This document shows positions 1 through 9,232 of a stretch of DNA of 64,000 bases, in pieces. The notes under the pieces are model-generated. The model saw only the letters and a program-made list of their open reading frames with translations. It searched no databases and had not been told where the DNA came from. The first letter of the stretch is position 1; each line of letters starts with the position of its first letter. A program made the position numbers and the translations under genes. Location of the stretch: the NCBI RefSeq assembly GCF_006716085.1, contig NZ_VFON01000001.1:3038001-3102000 (forward strand). Reading direction: 5' to 3'. Origin of the DNA: Leucobacter komagatae. GTDB lineage: Bacteria; Actinomycetota; Actinomycetes; Actinomycetales; Microbacteriaceae.

Positions 1-83
1 GCCCCGGCATCACCCGCACATCGACGAGCCTCTTCCTCAGGCAGGTCATTCCCTACCGCGTCACGGGGATGCTCGCGGAGTAG
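1..83 (+). CDS. Lrp/AsnC-like regulator, C-terminal fragment
   Basis: The window opens inside a plus-strand gene read in frame 3 and ending at TAG 81-83. Only about 26 residues are visible; they include PGITRT and an IPYRV stretch. This resembles the last beta-strand and tail of the ligand-sensing (RAM) domain of Lrp/AsnC regulators, but so short a piece cannot prove it. No hairpin follows before tyrA. Confidence 0.4.
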   Translation, partial: PGITRTSTSLFLRQVIPYRVTGMLAE

Positions 84-149
84 TGGAGCAGCGGAGTAGC
101 GCGGCACCCGCCCGAGGATTCCGGTGCGGGGTTTCCCGCGAAGAACCGC

Positions 150-155
150 TAAAAT
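150..155 (+). promoter_or_regulatory. Possible -10 hexamer upstream of tyrA-cmk-der
   Basis: TAAAAT stands out in an otherwise GC-rich 138-base gap before tyrA. It would place a transcription start near 162, about 60 bases upstream of the tyrA start. No convincing -35 hexamer is seen at the right distance, so this is a weak call. Confidence 0.25.
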
Positions 156-221
156 CGAGGGAGTTTCATCTCCTGGCGCTGGCGAGCGCCCGCAGCGCCA
201 CGAACGGAGACCCCACCCGCG

Positions 222-1310
222 ATGAATGAACTTGAATCCCGCGTCCGCGGCACCGTGCACATCGTCGGCGCTGGGCTGCTCGGCGCGAGCGTCGGCCTCG
301 GGCTGCGCGAGCGCGGCGTCGACGTCACGCTCGAGGATCTTTCGCCGACCGCTGTCGCGCTCGCCGCAGATTACGGAGCGGGCAGGATCCGGGAGGCCGG
401 CGACCCCGAACCATCCGTCGTGGTGGTCGCGACCCCGCCCGACGTTGTCGCCGATGCCGTGGAGCGGGCGCTCGCCGAGTTCCCTGACGCGGTCGTCACC
501 GACGTCGCAAGTGTGAAGCTCGCCCCCTACCTCGAACTCGTGCGCCGCGGCGCCCCGCTGAAGAACTACGTCGGCTCGCACCCGATGGCGGGCCGCGAGC
601 GCGGCGGCGCGATCATGGCGCGCGCCGACCTCTTCACCGCGCGGCCGTGGGTGATCTGCCGCGACCGCGACACCCCCGCAGAAGCGCTGTCACTCGTTGA
701 GGCGATCGCGCTCGATCTCGGCGGCGTGCTTACCGAGATGACGCCGGAGGAGCACGACCGGTCGGTCGGCCTCGTCTCGCACCTGCCGCAGGTCGTGTCG
801 AGCCTGCTCGCAGCGCGCCTCGTCTCGGCGGAGGAGCAGGCGATCGCACTCGCGGGCGCTGGCCTCAGGGACACGACGAGGATCGCGGCCAGCGATCCTG
901 AACTGTGGGTGCAGATCCTGGGGGCGAACCGCGAGCCGGTCGTCGCGCTGCTCGAGCAGTTCTCGGCCGATGTCGCCGCGTTCACCGCCGCGCTCCGCGA
1001 CGCCGACGCGCCGGGCGCGAAGCGCCGCGTCGCCGACCTGCTCGCGGCCGGCGGCCGCGGCGTCGGGCGCATCCCCGGCAAGCACGGATCCTCCGAGCGA
1101 TTCATCACGATCACGGTGCTCATCGACGATACGCCGGGCGAGCTCGGCCGCCTGCTCACCGAACTCGGAGAACTCGGTATTAACATGGAAGACTTGCGCC
1201 TTGAGCACTCGCCTGGCGCGCAGATTGGCTTTGCGGAGATCGCCGTGCTGCCAGAAGCCGCCGAACGGGCGGTCGCTGACCTCACCGAGCGCGGATGGAG
1301 AACACTGTAA
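222..1310 (+). CDS. tyrA: Prephenate dehydrogenase
   Basis: Oxidatively decarboxylates prephenate to 4-hydroxyphenylpyruvate with NAD(P)+, the committed step to tyrosine; cytosolic. The 362-residue protein starts with a Rossmann nucleotide motif (VGAGLLGASVG, residues 15-25). A helical substrate/dimer domain follows, with GSHPMAGRE near residue 120 and SHLPQ near 189. A C-terminal ACT-like domain (about 292-362, FITITVLIDDTPGE) suggests feedback control by an aromatic amino acid. GGAGA at 206-210 precedes the ATG. The stop overlaps the next start (TAATG), so it is coupled to cmk. Order tyrA-cmk-der is common in Actinobacteria. Confidence 0.93.
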   Translation: MNELESRVRGTVHIVGAGLLGASVGLGLRERGVDVTLEDLSPTAVALAADYGAGRIREAGDPEPSVVVVATPPDVVADAVERALAEFPDAVVTDVASVKLAPYLELVRRGAPLKNYVGSHPMAGRERGGAIMARADLFTARPWVICRDRDTPAEALSLVEAIALDLGGVLTEMTPEEHDRSVGLVSHLPQVVSSLLAARLVSAEEQAIALAGAGLRDTTRIAASDPELWVQILGANREPVVALLEQFSADVAAFTAALRDADAPGAKRRVADLLAAGGRGVGRIPGKHGSSERFITITVLIDDTPGELGRLLTELGELGINMEDLRLEHSPGAQIGFAEIAVLPEAAERAVADLTERGWRTL

Positions 1311-2044
1311 TGGGGGCAACACCTCTCGCAACCGAGCCCATTCTCGTCGCGATCGACGGCCCCGCTGGGAGCGGCAAATCGAGCGTGTCCCGGGCCGCCG
1401 CTGAGCAGATGGGCTTCGGCATCCTCGACACGGGCGCCGCGTACCGCGCGCTCGCGTGGCTCTCGCTCCACACCGAGACCGATCTTGAGGACGAGGCAGC
1501 AGTGCTCGCACTCATGGACGCGTGGTCGTACCGGACCACCCTGCAGGGGGAGCAGCTCATCGGCATCGTGCTCGCCGACGGCGAAGGGTACGACACCTTC
1601 GACGTGACGAGCGAGATTCGTGAGCCCGAGATCTCGGGCCAGGTGAGCCGCGTCTCAAAGCACCCGCAGGTGCGTGAACGGCTGAACGCGATGTTCCGCG
1701 AGATCGTTGCGACGTCTGGGCTGCCCGGCGTCGTCATCGAGGGGCGCGACATCACGACCGTCGTGGCGCCGGACGCGCCCGTGCGCATCCTGATGACCGC
1801 GTCACCCGAGGTGCGCGCGACCAGGCGCCAGGGCGAGTTGCCCGGCGCGACCCACGAGCAGGTGCTCGCTGACATTACGGCCCGCGATGCGAAGGATGCC
1901 GCGGTCGTAGATTTTCTGAACCCCGCCCCCGGGGTCACGCTCATTGACACGAGCGACATGAACTTTGGGCAGTCGATCCAAGCTGTGATCGACACCGTTG
2001 AGGAGGCCCGCGGGGCCCGCCCATCGAACGAGAAGGAACGATGA
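1310..2044 (+). CDS. cmk: Cytidylate kinase
   Basis: Phosphorylates CMP/dCMP to the diphosphate with ATP in pyrimidine nucleotide supply. The N-terminal P-loop GPAGSGKSS is followed by the LDTGAAYR motif and later EGRDI/T, all typical of Cmk; 244 residues is slightly longer than usual. An in-frame ATG at 1295 would add five residues. The ATG at 1310 is preferred because GGAG at 1297-1300 lies 9 bases upstream and it forms a TAATG overlap with tyrA. Its own stop overlaps the der start, so tyrA, cmk and der form one coupled operon. Confidence 0.93.
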   Translation: MGATPLATEPILVAIDGPAGSGKSSVSRAAAEQMGFGILDTGAAYRALAWLSLHTETDLEDEAAVLALMDAWSYRTTLQGEQLIGIVLADGEGYDTFDVTSEIREPEISGQVSRVSKHPQVRERLNAMFREIVATSGLPGVVIEGRDITTVVAPDAPVRILMTASPEVRATRRQGELPGATHEQVLADITARDAKDAAVVDFLNPAPGVTLIDTSDMNFGQSIQAVIDTVEEARGARPSNEKER

Positions 2045-3603
2045 TGAGCGAAGAACAAGAATTTGACCTGTCGCAGGTCGACCCGAGCGAGATTATCTCG
2101 GGCGGCAGCGACGTAGACCTCGATGACGCAGACCTCGACGGCGAAGAGTTCGACGGTAACGTCACCGACGAGGAGCGCCTCCGCGCGATGCGCTCGTCGC
2201 TCGACTCGTTCGAGCTCGAGGAAGACGACCGCGACATCCTCACCGCCGACGGCGAGTACGTCGGGTTCGCTGAGCCGAGCCTCGAGGCATTCCCCGTCAT
2301 CGCGATCGTCGGCCGCCCGAACGTCGGCAAGTCCTCGCTCGTGAACCGCATCCTCGGCCGCCGCGAGGCCGTCGTCGAAGATATCCCCGGCGTCACCCGT
2401 GACCGCGTGACCTACCAGGGCCTCTGGAACGACCGCCGCTTCTCGCTCGTCGACACCGGCGGCTGGGAGCCCGACGCTCGCGGCATCGACCAGTCGGTCG
2501 CGCTGCAGGCCGAGGTCGCTATCGAACTCTGCGACGTTGTGCTCTTCGTCGTCGACTCGCGCGTTGGCGCGACCGCGACCGACGAGCGCGTCGTGCAGCT
2601 GCTGCGTCGCGCGAAGAAGCCCGTCTTCCTCGTCGCGAACAAGGCCGACGACTCGATCCGCGACGGCGAAGTGTCCGAGCTGTGGTCGCTCGGCCTCGGC
2701 GAGCCCCGCCCCGTCTCGGCCGCGCACGGCCGCGGCGTCGCCGACCTGCTCGACGACGTCATGAAGGTGTTGCCCGAGGTGTCCGCTGTCGCGCAGCCGA
2801 AGCTCGCCGGCCCCCGCCGCGTCGCGCTGCTCGGCCGCCCGAACGTTGGCAAGTCGAGCCTCTTGAACAAGGCCGCCGGCGAGGAACGCGTCGTCGTGAA
2901 CGAGCTCGCCGGCACCACCCGCGACCCTGTCGACGAGCAGGTCGAGATCGCGGGCCGCGTGTGGACCTTCGTGGACACCGCCGGCATCCGCCGCCGCGTG
3001 CACCTGCAGAAGGGCGCCGACTTCTACGCGACCCTGCGCACCTCCGCGGCGCTCGAAAAGGCCGAGGTCGCCGTCGTGCTCATCGACGTGACGCAGGAGA
3101 TCTCGGACCAGGATCTGCGCATCATCGACCTTGTGCTCGAGTCGGGCCGCGCGCTCGTGCTCGCGTTCAACAAGTGGGACATGCTTGACGATGAGCGTCG
3201 CAAGTACCTCGAGCGTGAGATCGAGCAAGATCTCGCGCACGTCGACTGGGCGCCCCGCGTGAACATCTCGGCGCGCACCGGCCGTCACCTCGAGAAGCTC
3301 GTGCCCGCTCTTGAGCAGGCGCTCGAGTCGTGGGATACCCGTATCCCGACGGCGAAGTTCAACGCGTTCCTCGCCGAGCTCGTGCAGGAGCACCCGCACC
3401 CGCTGCGCGGTGGCAAGCAGCCCCGCGTGCTGTTCGGCACGCAGGTGCAGAACCGCCCGCCGACGTTCGTGCTGTTCGTCTCGGGCTTCCTTGACCCGGG
3501 CTACCGCCGCTTCATCCAGCGCCGCCTCCGCGAGACCTACGGCTTCGAGGGCACCCCGATCGTGCTGAACATGCGCATCCGCGAACGGCGTGAGCGACGC
3601 TAA
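2041..3603 (+). CDS. der: Ribosome biogenesis GTPase Der (EngA)
   Basis: Tandem-domain GTPase for 50S subunit assembly. The 520-residue protein has an acidic N-terminal extension (about 1-82) often seen in actinobacterial Der. G-domain 1 has GRPNVGKSS at 91, DTGGW and NKAD; G-domain 2 repeats GRPNVGKSS near 265, with DTAGI and NKWD. A KH-like RNA-binding domain ends the protein. Two consecutive ATGs (2041, 2044) both overlap the cmk stop; either start is possible. A lipoprotein gene follows two bases after the stop. Confidence 0.96.
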   Translation: MMSEEQEFDLSQVDPSEIISGGSDVDLDDADLDGEEFDGNVTDEERLRAMRSSLDSFELEEDDRDILTADGEYVGFAEPSLEAFPVIAIVGRPNVGKSSLVNRILGRREAVVEDIPGVTRDRVTYQGLWNDRRFSLVDTGGWEPDARGIDQSVALQAEVAIELCDVVLFVVDSRVGATATDERVVQLLRRAKKPVFLVANKADDSIRDGEVSELWSLGLGEPRPVSAAHGRGVADLLDDVMKVLPEVSAVAQPKLAGPRRVALLGRPNVGKSSLLNKAAGEERVVVNELAGTTRDPVDEQVEIAGRVWTFVDTAGIRRRVHLQKGADFYATLRTSAALEKAEVAVVLIDVTQEISDQDLRIIDLVLESGRALVLAFNKWDMLDDERRKYLEREIEQDLAHVDWAPRVNISARTGRHLEKLVPALEQALESWDTRIPTAKFNAFLAELVQEHPHPLRGGKQPRVLFGTQVQNRPPTFVLFVSGFLDPGYRRFIQRRLRETYGFEGTPIVLNMRIRERRERR

Positions 3604-3605
3604 CG

Positions 3606-4109
3606 ATGCTGGCTCGCGGGAGCCGGGCTCGGCTCCCGCTGCTGCTGGTTGCCGCGCTCGGCATGCCCCTGCTCGGGGGCTGCGGGGCGAGCGGGAGCGC
3701 GAACCCGAACACGGTCGCAATCGAATTTGAGGTTGACGGCGACGCGCAGCGCGTCGCCGTCTCACCTAACGACCTCGGATGTTACCCAGGGGAGGCCTCG
3801 GGCGGCGTCGGGTTCGAGTTCTCGAAAGAGCCTTTCACCCAGGTGGCCGTCAGCGCTGGTGACCCAGGCAGCATTGAGGTGGCGATCTTCGATGACGATT
3901 CAGTGCTCGTCTTTGCCTCTGACGATGCCGACGTTCGAGCGACAGCGCTCCCTGACGGAGCGACCGAATTCACCGTGACAGCTGAAACCAACGACGTTGC
4001 CCGGGTACAGCTCGCCGGGGCTGAAGCGGGGTCGATACCAGACCTTTCAGGCGCGCCTCGCTTTGCCGGTTCACTCACTGCGACGCTGAGGTGCGTGGCG
4101 CGTGACTGA
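3606..4109 (+). CDS. Hypothetical lipoprotein
   Basis: A 167-residue protein with a classic lipoprotein signal: positive n-region, hydrophobic core and lipobox LGGC with Cys26. It should be lipidated on the outer face of the membrane. The mature part is rich in acidic residues and beta-prone, and no named domain is recognised. It starts two bases after der and its end overlaps the GTG start of the DUF817 gene by 8 bases, so it is probably co-transcribed with both. Function unknown. Confidence 0.75.
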   Translation: MLARGSRARLPLLLVAALGMPLLGGCGASGSANPNTVAIEFEVDGDAQRVAVSPNDLGCYPGEASGGVGFEFSKEPFTQVAVSAGDPGSIEVAIFDDDSVLVFASDDADVRATALPDGATEFTVTAETNDVARVQLAGAEAGSIPDLSGAPRFAGSLTATLRCVARD

Positions 4110-5001
4110 CGCGAGCGGCCTGCCCCCGCACGAGCTCACCCGGCTTGAACGCGCGATCGATCGTGCCGCCAACCGGGTGCTCGTGGGCGCGCCGGCGCGC
4201 GGCGTCAGGGCCGTGCTCGTCGAGTGCTCGGTCTTCCTACTCAAGCAGGCGTGGGCGTGCATCTTCGGCGCGCTGCTGCTCGTCGTGCTCGTCGCCGCGC
4301 GGCTCTGGTACCCCGACGACGCGATCTTGGCGAGGAATGATGCGCTGACGATCGCGGCGGTCGTGATCCAAATTCTGCTGCTCGTCTTCAAGCTCGAAAC
4401 GGGCCGGGAATTGTGGGTGATCCTGCTCTTCCACGTCACCGGCACGGTGATGGAGCTCTTCAAGACCGACGTCGGCTCGTGGGCGTATGAGGGCGATGGG
4501 ATCCTGCGCATCGGCGCCGTGCCGCTCTTCAGCGGGTTCATGTACGCCGCGGTCGGCTCGTACATGGTGCGCGTGTACCGGCTGCATGATCTTCGGTTCG
4601 CGCGCTACCCGTCGCGGCTCGTGACGACGGTGATCGCCGCGCTCATCTACGTGAACTTCTTCTCGCACCACTTCATCGTCGACCTGCGGTGGGTGCTGCT
4701 CGCCGCGGTGCTCGTGGTGTGGTGGCGCACGACGATGCACTTCCGCGTGTACCGCGTGACGTTGCGCGCCCCGCTGCTTCTCGTCTTCTTTGGCGTCGCG
4801 ACGTTTATCTGGTTCGCCGAGAACATCGCGACGTGGGCGGGCGCCTGGCTGTACCCGCACCAGGAGGCGGGCTGGGAGCTCGTCTCGCCGCAGAAGCTCA
4901 TCGCCTGGTTCCTGCTCATGATCATCTCGGTCGTGATGGTGACCTGGGTGTACCCGCCGCGGGAGCCCGAGGCGCGCGAGGCACCCGAGGCGCGCGAGTG
5001 A
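4102..5001 (+). CDS. DUF817 family integral membrane protein
   Basis: A 299-residue membrane protein with about eight hydrophobic segments. Conserved-looking features of the DUF817 family include FLLKQAWAC, FKLETGRELWVI, a W-x-Y-E-G segment near residue 130 and FSHHF. Its biochemical role is not known. GTG at 4102 overlaps the lipoprotein stop. The C-terminus is a short charged repeat (REPEAREAPEARE). The TGA overlaps the GTG of the next gene by three bases, which suggests coupled translation. Confidence 0.8.
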   Translation: MTDASGLPPHELTRLERAIDRAANRVLVGAPARGVRAVLVECSVFLLKQAWACIFGALLLVVLVAARLWYPDDAILARNDALTIAAVVIQILLLVFKLETGRELWVILLFHVTGTVMELFKTDVGSWAYEGDGILRIGAVPLFSGFMYAAVGSYMVRVYRLHDLRFARYPSRLVTTVIAALIYVNFFSHHFIVDLRWVLLAAVLVVWWRTTMHFRVYRVTLRAPLLLVFFGVATFIWFAENIATWAGAWLYPHQEAGWELVSPQKLIAWFLLMIISVVMVTWVYPPREPEAREAPEARE

Positions 5002-5990
5002 AACGGCTGCTTGGCCGCTCAGAGTTCTGGGCGCTCGCGTGCTTCGGGGCGGCGCTGCCGTGGGTGCTCGCGGGCGACGCGGCAGGCTTCTTTCCGTTCG
5101 TGTGCCTGCTCGTCGCGGGGTTCTTCGCGGGCCTCATCGTGATGCGGCAGCTCGCGCGCATCCCATCGCGGCGCGCGGGGCTGTGGGCGCACGTCGGCGT
5201 CGCGGCGGCGCTCGCCGTGTTCGGCGCGCTGTTCGTTCCGCGCCTCGGCGACGTGATGGGCTGGCTTCGCCAGGCGCTGCCCGAGCCTGCCGTATCGTTC
5301 GTGTGGGCGCTCTGGGTGCCGACGCTGACGCTCTCCGGTGTCGTCTGGCTCACGCTGCTTGCGCGGGCGACCGCGGCGCTCCCCGGCGGGCCCGGCGGGC
5401 GTAGCCTGCAGCTCCCGGCGCCAGTTTGGGTGGGAACCACGGACGGCGCCACTGCGGAGTTCACCGCTGTCGAGATGACGAGGCGCGCATACCTGTGGGC
5501 CGTAGCCGCGTGCGCTGTCGCGGTGTTCGGGGCCGCGATCTGCGTCTTCGTCGCCGCGGAACCCGTCGTCAGTAGGTGGTCGCCCCGAGTGCTGCTTCTC
5601 GCGTTCGGGCTTGGCCTCGTGTTGCCCGTGTTTCTGCTCGCGCGCGCAACCTTCCGCGGCCGTTCTCGCGCCTACAGCGTCGTGTTTACGAAGGGGCGGA
5701 TGAGGATCAGGGTCGGGGGCGACACCTTTACCTACGTTTTTCGTGACATCGAGGCGTTCACCTGGTGCCCGCGCGGGGAGGCCGCGCGGATAGAGGTGCG
5801 CTCGCGGCGAGGGGACCGGTCGCTCCTTGTCGGCATTGCGAAGCCGCTCGCCGGGAAACGCGCCGCGCTACCCGACCTCTCACGCCGGGTGCGCGCTGAG
5901 CTCAGCGAGGCCGGGCTGGAAGAGCTGCCGCGGCGCGGCCCAGTGGGCACCTGGCGCTATGGGCGGCCGGTGACTGGCCCGGGGGCATGA
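4998..5990 (+). CDS. Hypothetical membrane protein
   Basis: About 330 residues from GTG 4998, chosen because it overlaps the DUF817 stop. The open frame continues further upstream but only as a shadow of DUF817. Several hydrophobic helices fill roughly residues 12-135 and 160-220. A soluble C-terminal half contains a beta-rich stretch (YSVVFTKGRMRIRVGG) that looks PH-like, a guess from pattern only. A bidirectional hairpin follows directly, so this is the end of the transcript that starts at tyrA. Confidence 0.7.
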   Translation: MKRLLGRSEFWALACFGAALPWVLAGDAAGFFPFVCLLVAGFFAGLIVMRQLARIPSRRAGLWAHVGVAAALAVFGALFVPRLGDVMGWLRQALPEPAVSFVWALWVPTLTLSGVVWLTLLARATAALPGGPGGRSLQLPAPVWVGTTDGATAEFTAVEMTRRAYLWAVAACAVAVFGAAICVFVAAEPVVSRWSPRVLLLAFGLGLVLPVFLLARATFRGRSRAYSVVFTKGRMRIRVGGDTFTYVFRDIEAFTWCPRGEAARIEVRSRRGDRSLLVGIAKPLAGKRAALPDLSRRVRAELSEAGLEELPRRGPVGTWRYGRPVTGPGA

Positions 5991-5998
5991 ACGCGAAA

Positions 5999-6031
5999 GG
6001 GCGGGCCCTCCCACATTGGGAAGGCCCGCCC
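5999..6031. terminator. Bidirectional Rho-independent terminator
   Basis: A 9-bp GC stem, GGGCGGGCC at 5999-6007 pairing with GGCCCGCCC at 6023-6031, with a 15-base loop that can pair further (TCCC/GGGA). It lies between the converging ends of the 4998-5990 gene and the minus-strand DUF4190 gene. Read on the minus strand the stem is followed by TTTCG. Confidence 0.8.
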
Positions 6032-6088
6032 TGTTCAATAGGCGCCGGGTGAGACGCTGCCCGAGATGCTACCCGGGGTGCCGCTGAG

Positions 6089-6748
6089 CTAGAACCCGTA
6101 GCTCGCAGCGCTCGCGAAGGCCCCGAACGATACCAGCCCGATGAAGAGCACGAGCCCGATCGCTGCAAACGCGAGCATCGCGCCGTTCAGCCACACGCCC
6201 CAGAGCGCGAGTGTGCGCTCGGTCGTGTTGCGGCGAAGCGCGAGGATGCCGAGCACAAGGCCGACGATCGGGGCGACGAAGGTCCATGCGCTGAGGATCG
6301 ACGCGATGCCGATCACGAAGCTCGCGACGGAGAAGCCGTACGCGTTCTTCCCGGGAGCCGGGTTCATGCTCGCAGGCACCGCGTACTGCGGGGCCTGGGG
6401 CGGAACGCCGTACTGACCCTGGGGTGCTTGGGGTACCTGGGGTGCCTGGGACGCCTGCGGCGGAACCGCGTACTGCGGCTGCGTGGGCTGAGCCCCGGTG
6501 TACGGAGCCTGCGTGGGCTGCGTCAGCGTGGGCTGAACGCCGGTCGCCGGAACCGCGATCTGCGGCGGGACCGTGTACTGCGCCTGTGCTGGAGCCTGTG
6601 TCTGCACTGGCGCGGTGTAAACGGGGGCTGCGACGGGGGCCTCGGGGGCCTCAGGCGCTGCCTGTACTCCCTCGGGCAGTTCCTTGGCGACGGCGTCGGG
6701 CTGTGCGACTCCATCAGTGAGCTGTTGAGTGTTTGCGTCGGTGGTCAT
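6089..6748 (-). CDS. DUF4190 protein with Pro/Gln-rich N-terminus
   Basis: 219 residues. The first about 135 are low complexity, rich in Pro, Gln, Ala and Tyr, with repeated YxVPPQ and APxTQ units. The C-terminal about 80 form two transmembrane helices of the DUF4190 type (FVIGIASILS..., GLVLGILAL, then a second helix). The repeats probably form a flexible cytoplasmic tail. An AGAAAGGA ribosome site precedes the ATG. Such proteins are common in Actinobacteria; function unknown. Confidence 0.72.
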   Translation of the reverse strand: MTTDANTQQLTDGVAQPDAVAKELPEGVQAAPEAPEAPVAAPVYTAPVQTQAPAQAQYTVPPQIAVPATGVQPTLTQPTQAPYTGAQPTQPQYAVPPQASQAPQVPQAPQGQYGVPPQAPQYAVPASMNPAPGKNAYGFSVASFVIGIASILSAWTFVAPIVGLVLGILALRRNTTERTLALWGVWLNGAMLAFAAIGLVLFIGLVSFGAFASAASYGF

Positions 6749-6874
6749 GATGACGATCCTTTCTGCCGTACGCTGCCTTGATATCTCTAGGCTACGAGTT
6801 GACCGGTCGTCTGCGCGTCCTGCCCCGGTACCGGGGTCGATAGTACCGGGGTACCTACCGACCCCTAGTGGAAA

Positions 6875-6909
6875 CCCCGAGCGCCCGGCGCAGCGCCGAG
6901 CACCCGGGG
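6875..6909 (-). terminator. Terminator of the tetR/MFS operon
   Basis: Imperfect 16-bp hairpin: CCCCGAGCGCCCGGCG (6875-6890) against 6894-6909, with three mismatches and a 3-base loop. It starts 8 bases beyond the MFS stop on the minus strand. No clear T tract follows. Confidence 0.55.
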
Positions 6910-6916
6910 TTCGTCG

Positions 6917-8494
6917 CTAGTGCGAGGCCTCGGAGACGTCGGTGCCCTTCGGCGTGATGAAGAACACCGACGCGGCGATGGCGAGCATGGTGAGGCCGCC
7001 GACGATCCCGGTCGTCTGCATGGACGACGTGAACGCGTCGCTCGCGGTCGCGAGCAGGTCGGGCAGCTTCAGCTCCTCTGCGATCGCCGCGGCGGCGCCG
7101 AGCGAGTCGTTCGCCTGCTTTGCAGCCTCGGCGCCGAGCCCGTCCACGAGCGGATTGCCCGTGAGGCCAGAGCGGTACAGGATGGCGGCGATCGAGCCGA
7201 GGATAGCGACGCCGAGCACCGCGCCGAGCTCGTACGAGGTCTCCTCGATCGCGCCGGCGCTGCCCGCCTTATCCTCGGGGGTGCCGTGCATGATCATCGC
7301 CGAACCGATCGCGAGCGAGCCCGTGCCGAACCCGACGAGGGTGAGCGCGATGAGTACCGTCGTGTAGGTGAGCGTTCCGGGTTGAAGCCCGATGGCGAGC
7401 ATGCCGATGCCGGCGAGCGCGATGCCGCCCGCGAGTACCGCGCGCGAGCCGATGAGGCGCGCGATTGGGGGAGCGGCGAGGGAGGCGATTGCGCCGGCGA
7501 TCGCGACGGGGATGAGTCGCACGCCCGCCTCGATCGGGGTCGCGCCGTCGATGATCTGCATCCACTGTGCGAGCAGCAGCAGAGCCGCGCCCATCGCGAA
7601 CGACGAGCCGAGAGCCGCGATGATGCCGGCTGAGAACGGGCGGTTCTTGAACAGCGCGAGCTCGAGCAGGGGTGCGTCGCTGCGCAGACAGCGCACGATG
7701 AACCAGGCGAGCAGGGCGATGCCAGCCGAGAACGTGACGAGCGCGCTCGGCACGAGGAAGCTCGACTCGGCCGCGAACGTCTTGATCGACCAGATGACGA
7801 GCGTCATGCCCGCGAACGAGAGGATCGCCGCGAGGAAATCCCAACGGCCCGGGTTCTTGACCCTCGACTCGGGAAGCACGAGGATGCCCGCGATCACACC
7901 CGCAAGCATGAGCGGCACGTTCACGAGGAACGCCGCGTGCCACGAGAAGTGCTCAAGGAGCACGCCGCCGATGAGCGGGCCGACGGCCGCGCCGAGGCCC
8001 GATACCGCGGCCCAAATGCTCAGCGCGGTCGCGCGCTCGCGCGGGTCGGTGAACGTGACGCGGATGAGCGAGAGCGTCGTCGGCATGATCATGGCGCCGC
8101 CGATGCCGAGGAGGGCCCTGATCGTGATGACGGCCTCCGCACTCGACGCGATGAGCACGAGCAGCGAGGCGAGCCCGAAGAGGGTGTACCCGAGCATGAG
8201 CATGCGCTTGCGGCCCCAGCGGTCTGCGAGCGCTGCGAACGACACGAGCAGGCCGGCGAGTACAAGCGAGTAGACGTCGATGATCCACAGCTGCTGCGCC
8301 GCGGTCGGGTGCAGCTCGGCAGACATCTTCGGGAGCGCGATGTTCAAGATCGTCATGTCCATCGTGATGACGAGCAGGCTCGCGGTGAGCACCGCGAGCG
8401 CCCCCCAACGTCGGGCACGACTGATGGGCGCGGCGGTGGCCTGCGCGGGGTCGGTGTGCGGGGCGTTCAGAGTGGGCTGGTGTTCGTTCGTCAT
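6917..8494 (-). CDS. MFS drug efflux transporter, DHA2 family
   Basis: A 525-residue permease with about 14 hydrophobic helices, as in the DHA2 (QacA/SmvA/EmrB-like) branch of proton-coupled multidrug exporters. It shows the TM1 motif DMTILNIALP with its membrane Asp, motif A in loop 2-3 (LADRWGRKR), and a motif C-like glycine-rich helix (GLGAAVGPLIGG). Its ATG overlaps the tetR stop (ATGA), so the two genes form an operon and the TetR protein very likely controls efflux. The substrate cannot be read from sequence. Confidence 0.9.
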   Translation of the reverse strand: MTNEHQPTLNAPHTDPAQATAAPISRARRWGALAVLTASLLVITMDMTILNIALPKMSAELHPTAAQQLWIIDVYSLVLAGLLVSFAALADRWGRKRMLMLGYTLFGLASLLVLIASSAEAVITIRALLGIGGAMIMPTTLSLIRVTFTDPRERATALSIWAAVSGLGAAVGPLIGGVLLEHFSWHAAFLVNVPLMLAGVIAGILVLPESRVKNPGRWDFLAAILSFAGMTLVIWSIKTFAAESSFLVPSALVTFSAGIALLAWFIVRCLRSDAPLLELALFKNRPFSAGIIAALGSSFAMGAALLLLAQWMQIIDGATPIEAGVRLIPVAIAGAIASLAAPPIARLIGSRAVLAGGIALAGIGMLAIGLQPGTLTYTTVLIALTLVGFGTGSLAIGSAMIMHGTPEDKAGSAGAIEETSYELGAVLGVAILGSIAAILYRSGLTGNPLVDGLGAEAAKQANDSLGAAAAIAEELKLPDLLATASDAFTSSMQTTGIVGGLTMLAIAASVFFITPKGTDVSEASH

Positions 8495-9102
8495 GACTCA
8501 GACTTTTCGGATGGGTGGCCAGTCGTGCTGGTGGGTCGAGGTGAAGTGGGGGAACCCGCGAGGGCGGTGAGCGCGAGCGTTAGCGCCTCGCGGGAGAGCG
8601 GCTGCTGCCTGAGCCCTGCGTGGATCGTCGCGCCGTCGATGTACACGGCGATCGCCTCTGCGCGATCCCGATCGAAGTGCACCGAGAGCATCTCGATGAG
8701 CTTGTCGCTCCACCGCAGCGCGAGCTCGCGGAGGCTCGGGTCAGCGGTCGCGCTCGAGAAGAGCGCGATATCGGCGTTCACGGCACGGGGATCCTGCAGG
8801 TAGCTGAGCAGCTCGGTGACCGCGCCCGACGGGTCGGTCTGGAGCGTCGCAAGGTGCGGCTCGAGCGCCGCGAGCGCCTCGTCGTCCTCCTGCGCGAGTT
8901 CGCGCAGGGCCTCCTCGCGCAGCTCCTCGATGGAGGAGAAGTACTGGGTCGTCGAGCCGAGCGAGACGCCCGCGTGGCTCGCGACCGCGCGGTGCGTGAG
9001 GGCGGCGGCGCCGCGGGTGACGATGATCTCGGTCGCGGCGCGCAGGATGGCGCGGCGGCGCCCTTCGGGGTCGCGTTTGCCCGGAGCGAGTGGCTCACTC
9101 AT
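8491..9102 (-). CDS. TetR family transcriptional regulator
   Basis: 203 residues from ATG 9102. Upstream in-frame codons run through the operator and were discarded. The N-terminal TetR HTH is clear: AATEIIVTRGAAALTHRAV, then GVSLGSTTQYF. The rest is a helical ligand/dimer domain. It is the first gene of a two-gene operon with the MFS exporter and is divergent from rraA. A large palindrome 35 bases upstream is the expected autoregulatory operator. Confidence 0.88.
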   Translation of the reverse strand: MSEPLAPGKRDPEGRRRAILRAATEIIVTRGAAALTHRAVASHAGVSLGSTTQYFSSIEELREEALRELAQEDDEALAALEPHLATLQTDPSGAVTELLSYLQDPRAVNADIALFSSATADPSLRELALRWSDKLIEMLSVHFDRDRAEAIAVYIDGATIHAGLRQQPLSREALTLALTALAGSPTSPRPTSTTGHPSEKSES

Positions 9103-9136
9103 TGTCGCTTCCCCCGTGTGCTGCTCGACGCGATCC

Positions 9137-9164
9137 TGTACTTCTGTACATGTACATTTGTACA
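9137..9164. promoter_or_regulatory. TetR operator: nested TGTAC palindrome
   Basis: A 28-bp dyad centred between 9150 and 9151. TGTACA-TGTACA (9145-9156) is a perfect 12-bp palindrome, and outer arms TGTAC (9137-9141) and GTACA (9160-9164) extend the symmetry across 3-bp spacers. Four TGTAC half-sites with regular spacing suggest two TetR dimers. It is the most AT-rich piece of the tetR-rraA gap, so it probably overlaps the tetR promoter. Confidence 0.8.
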
Positions 9165-9232
9165 GCACATTTCCGTAGCGAGTCAACTCCCTTGCGCGGT
9201 AGCGTGGGGGCGTTGGCGGCAGACACACAGGA

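Noticed and set aside
1282..3765. Very long minus-strand open frame (827 codons) opposite cmk and der
   Set aside because: It is the antisense shadow of two clear genes and of high-GC codon bias; its residues are Arg/Glu/His-rich noise.
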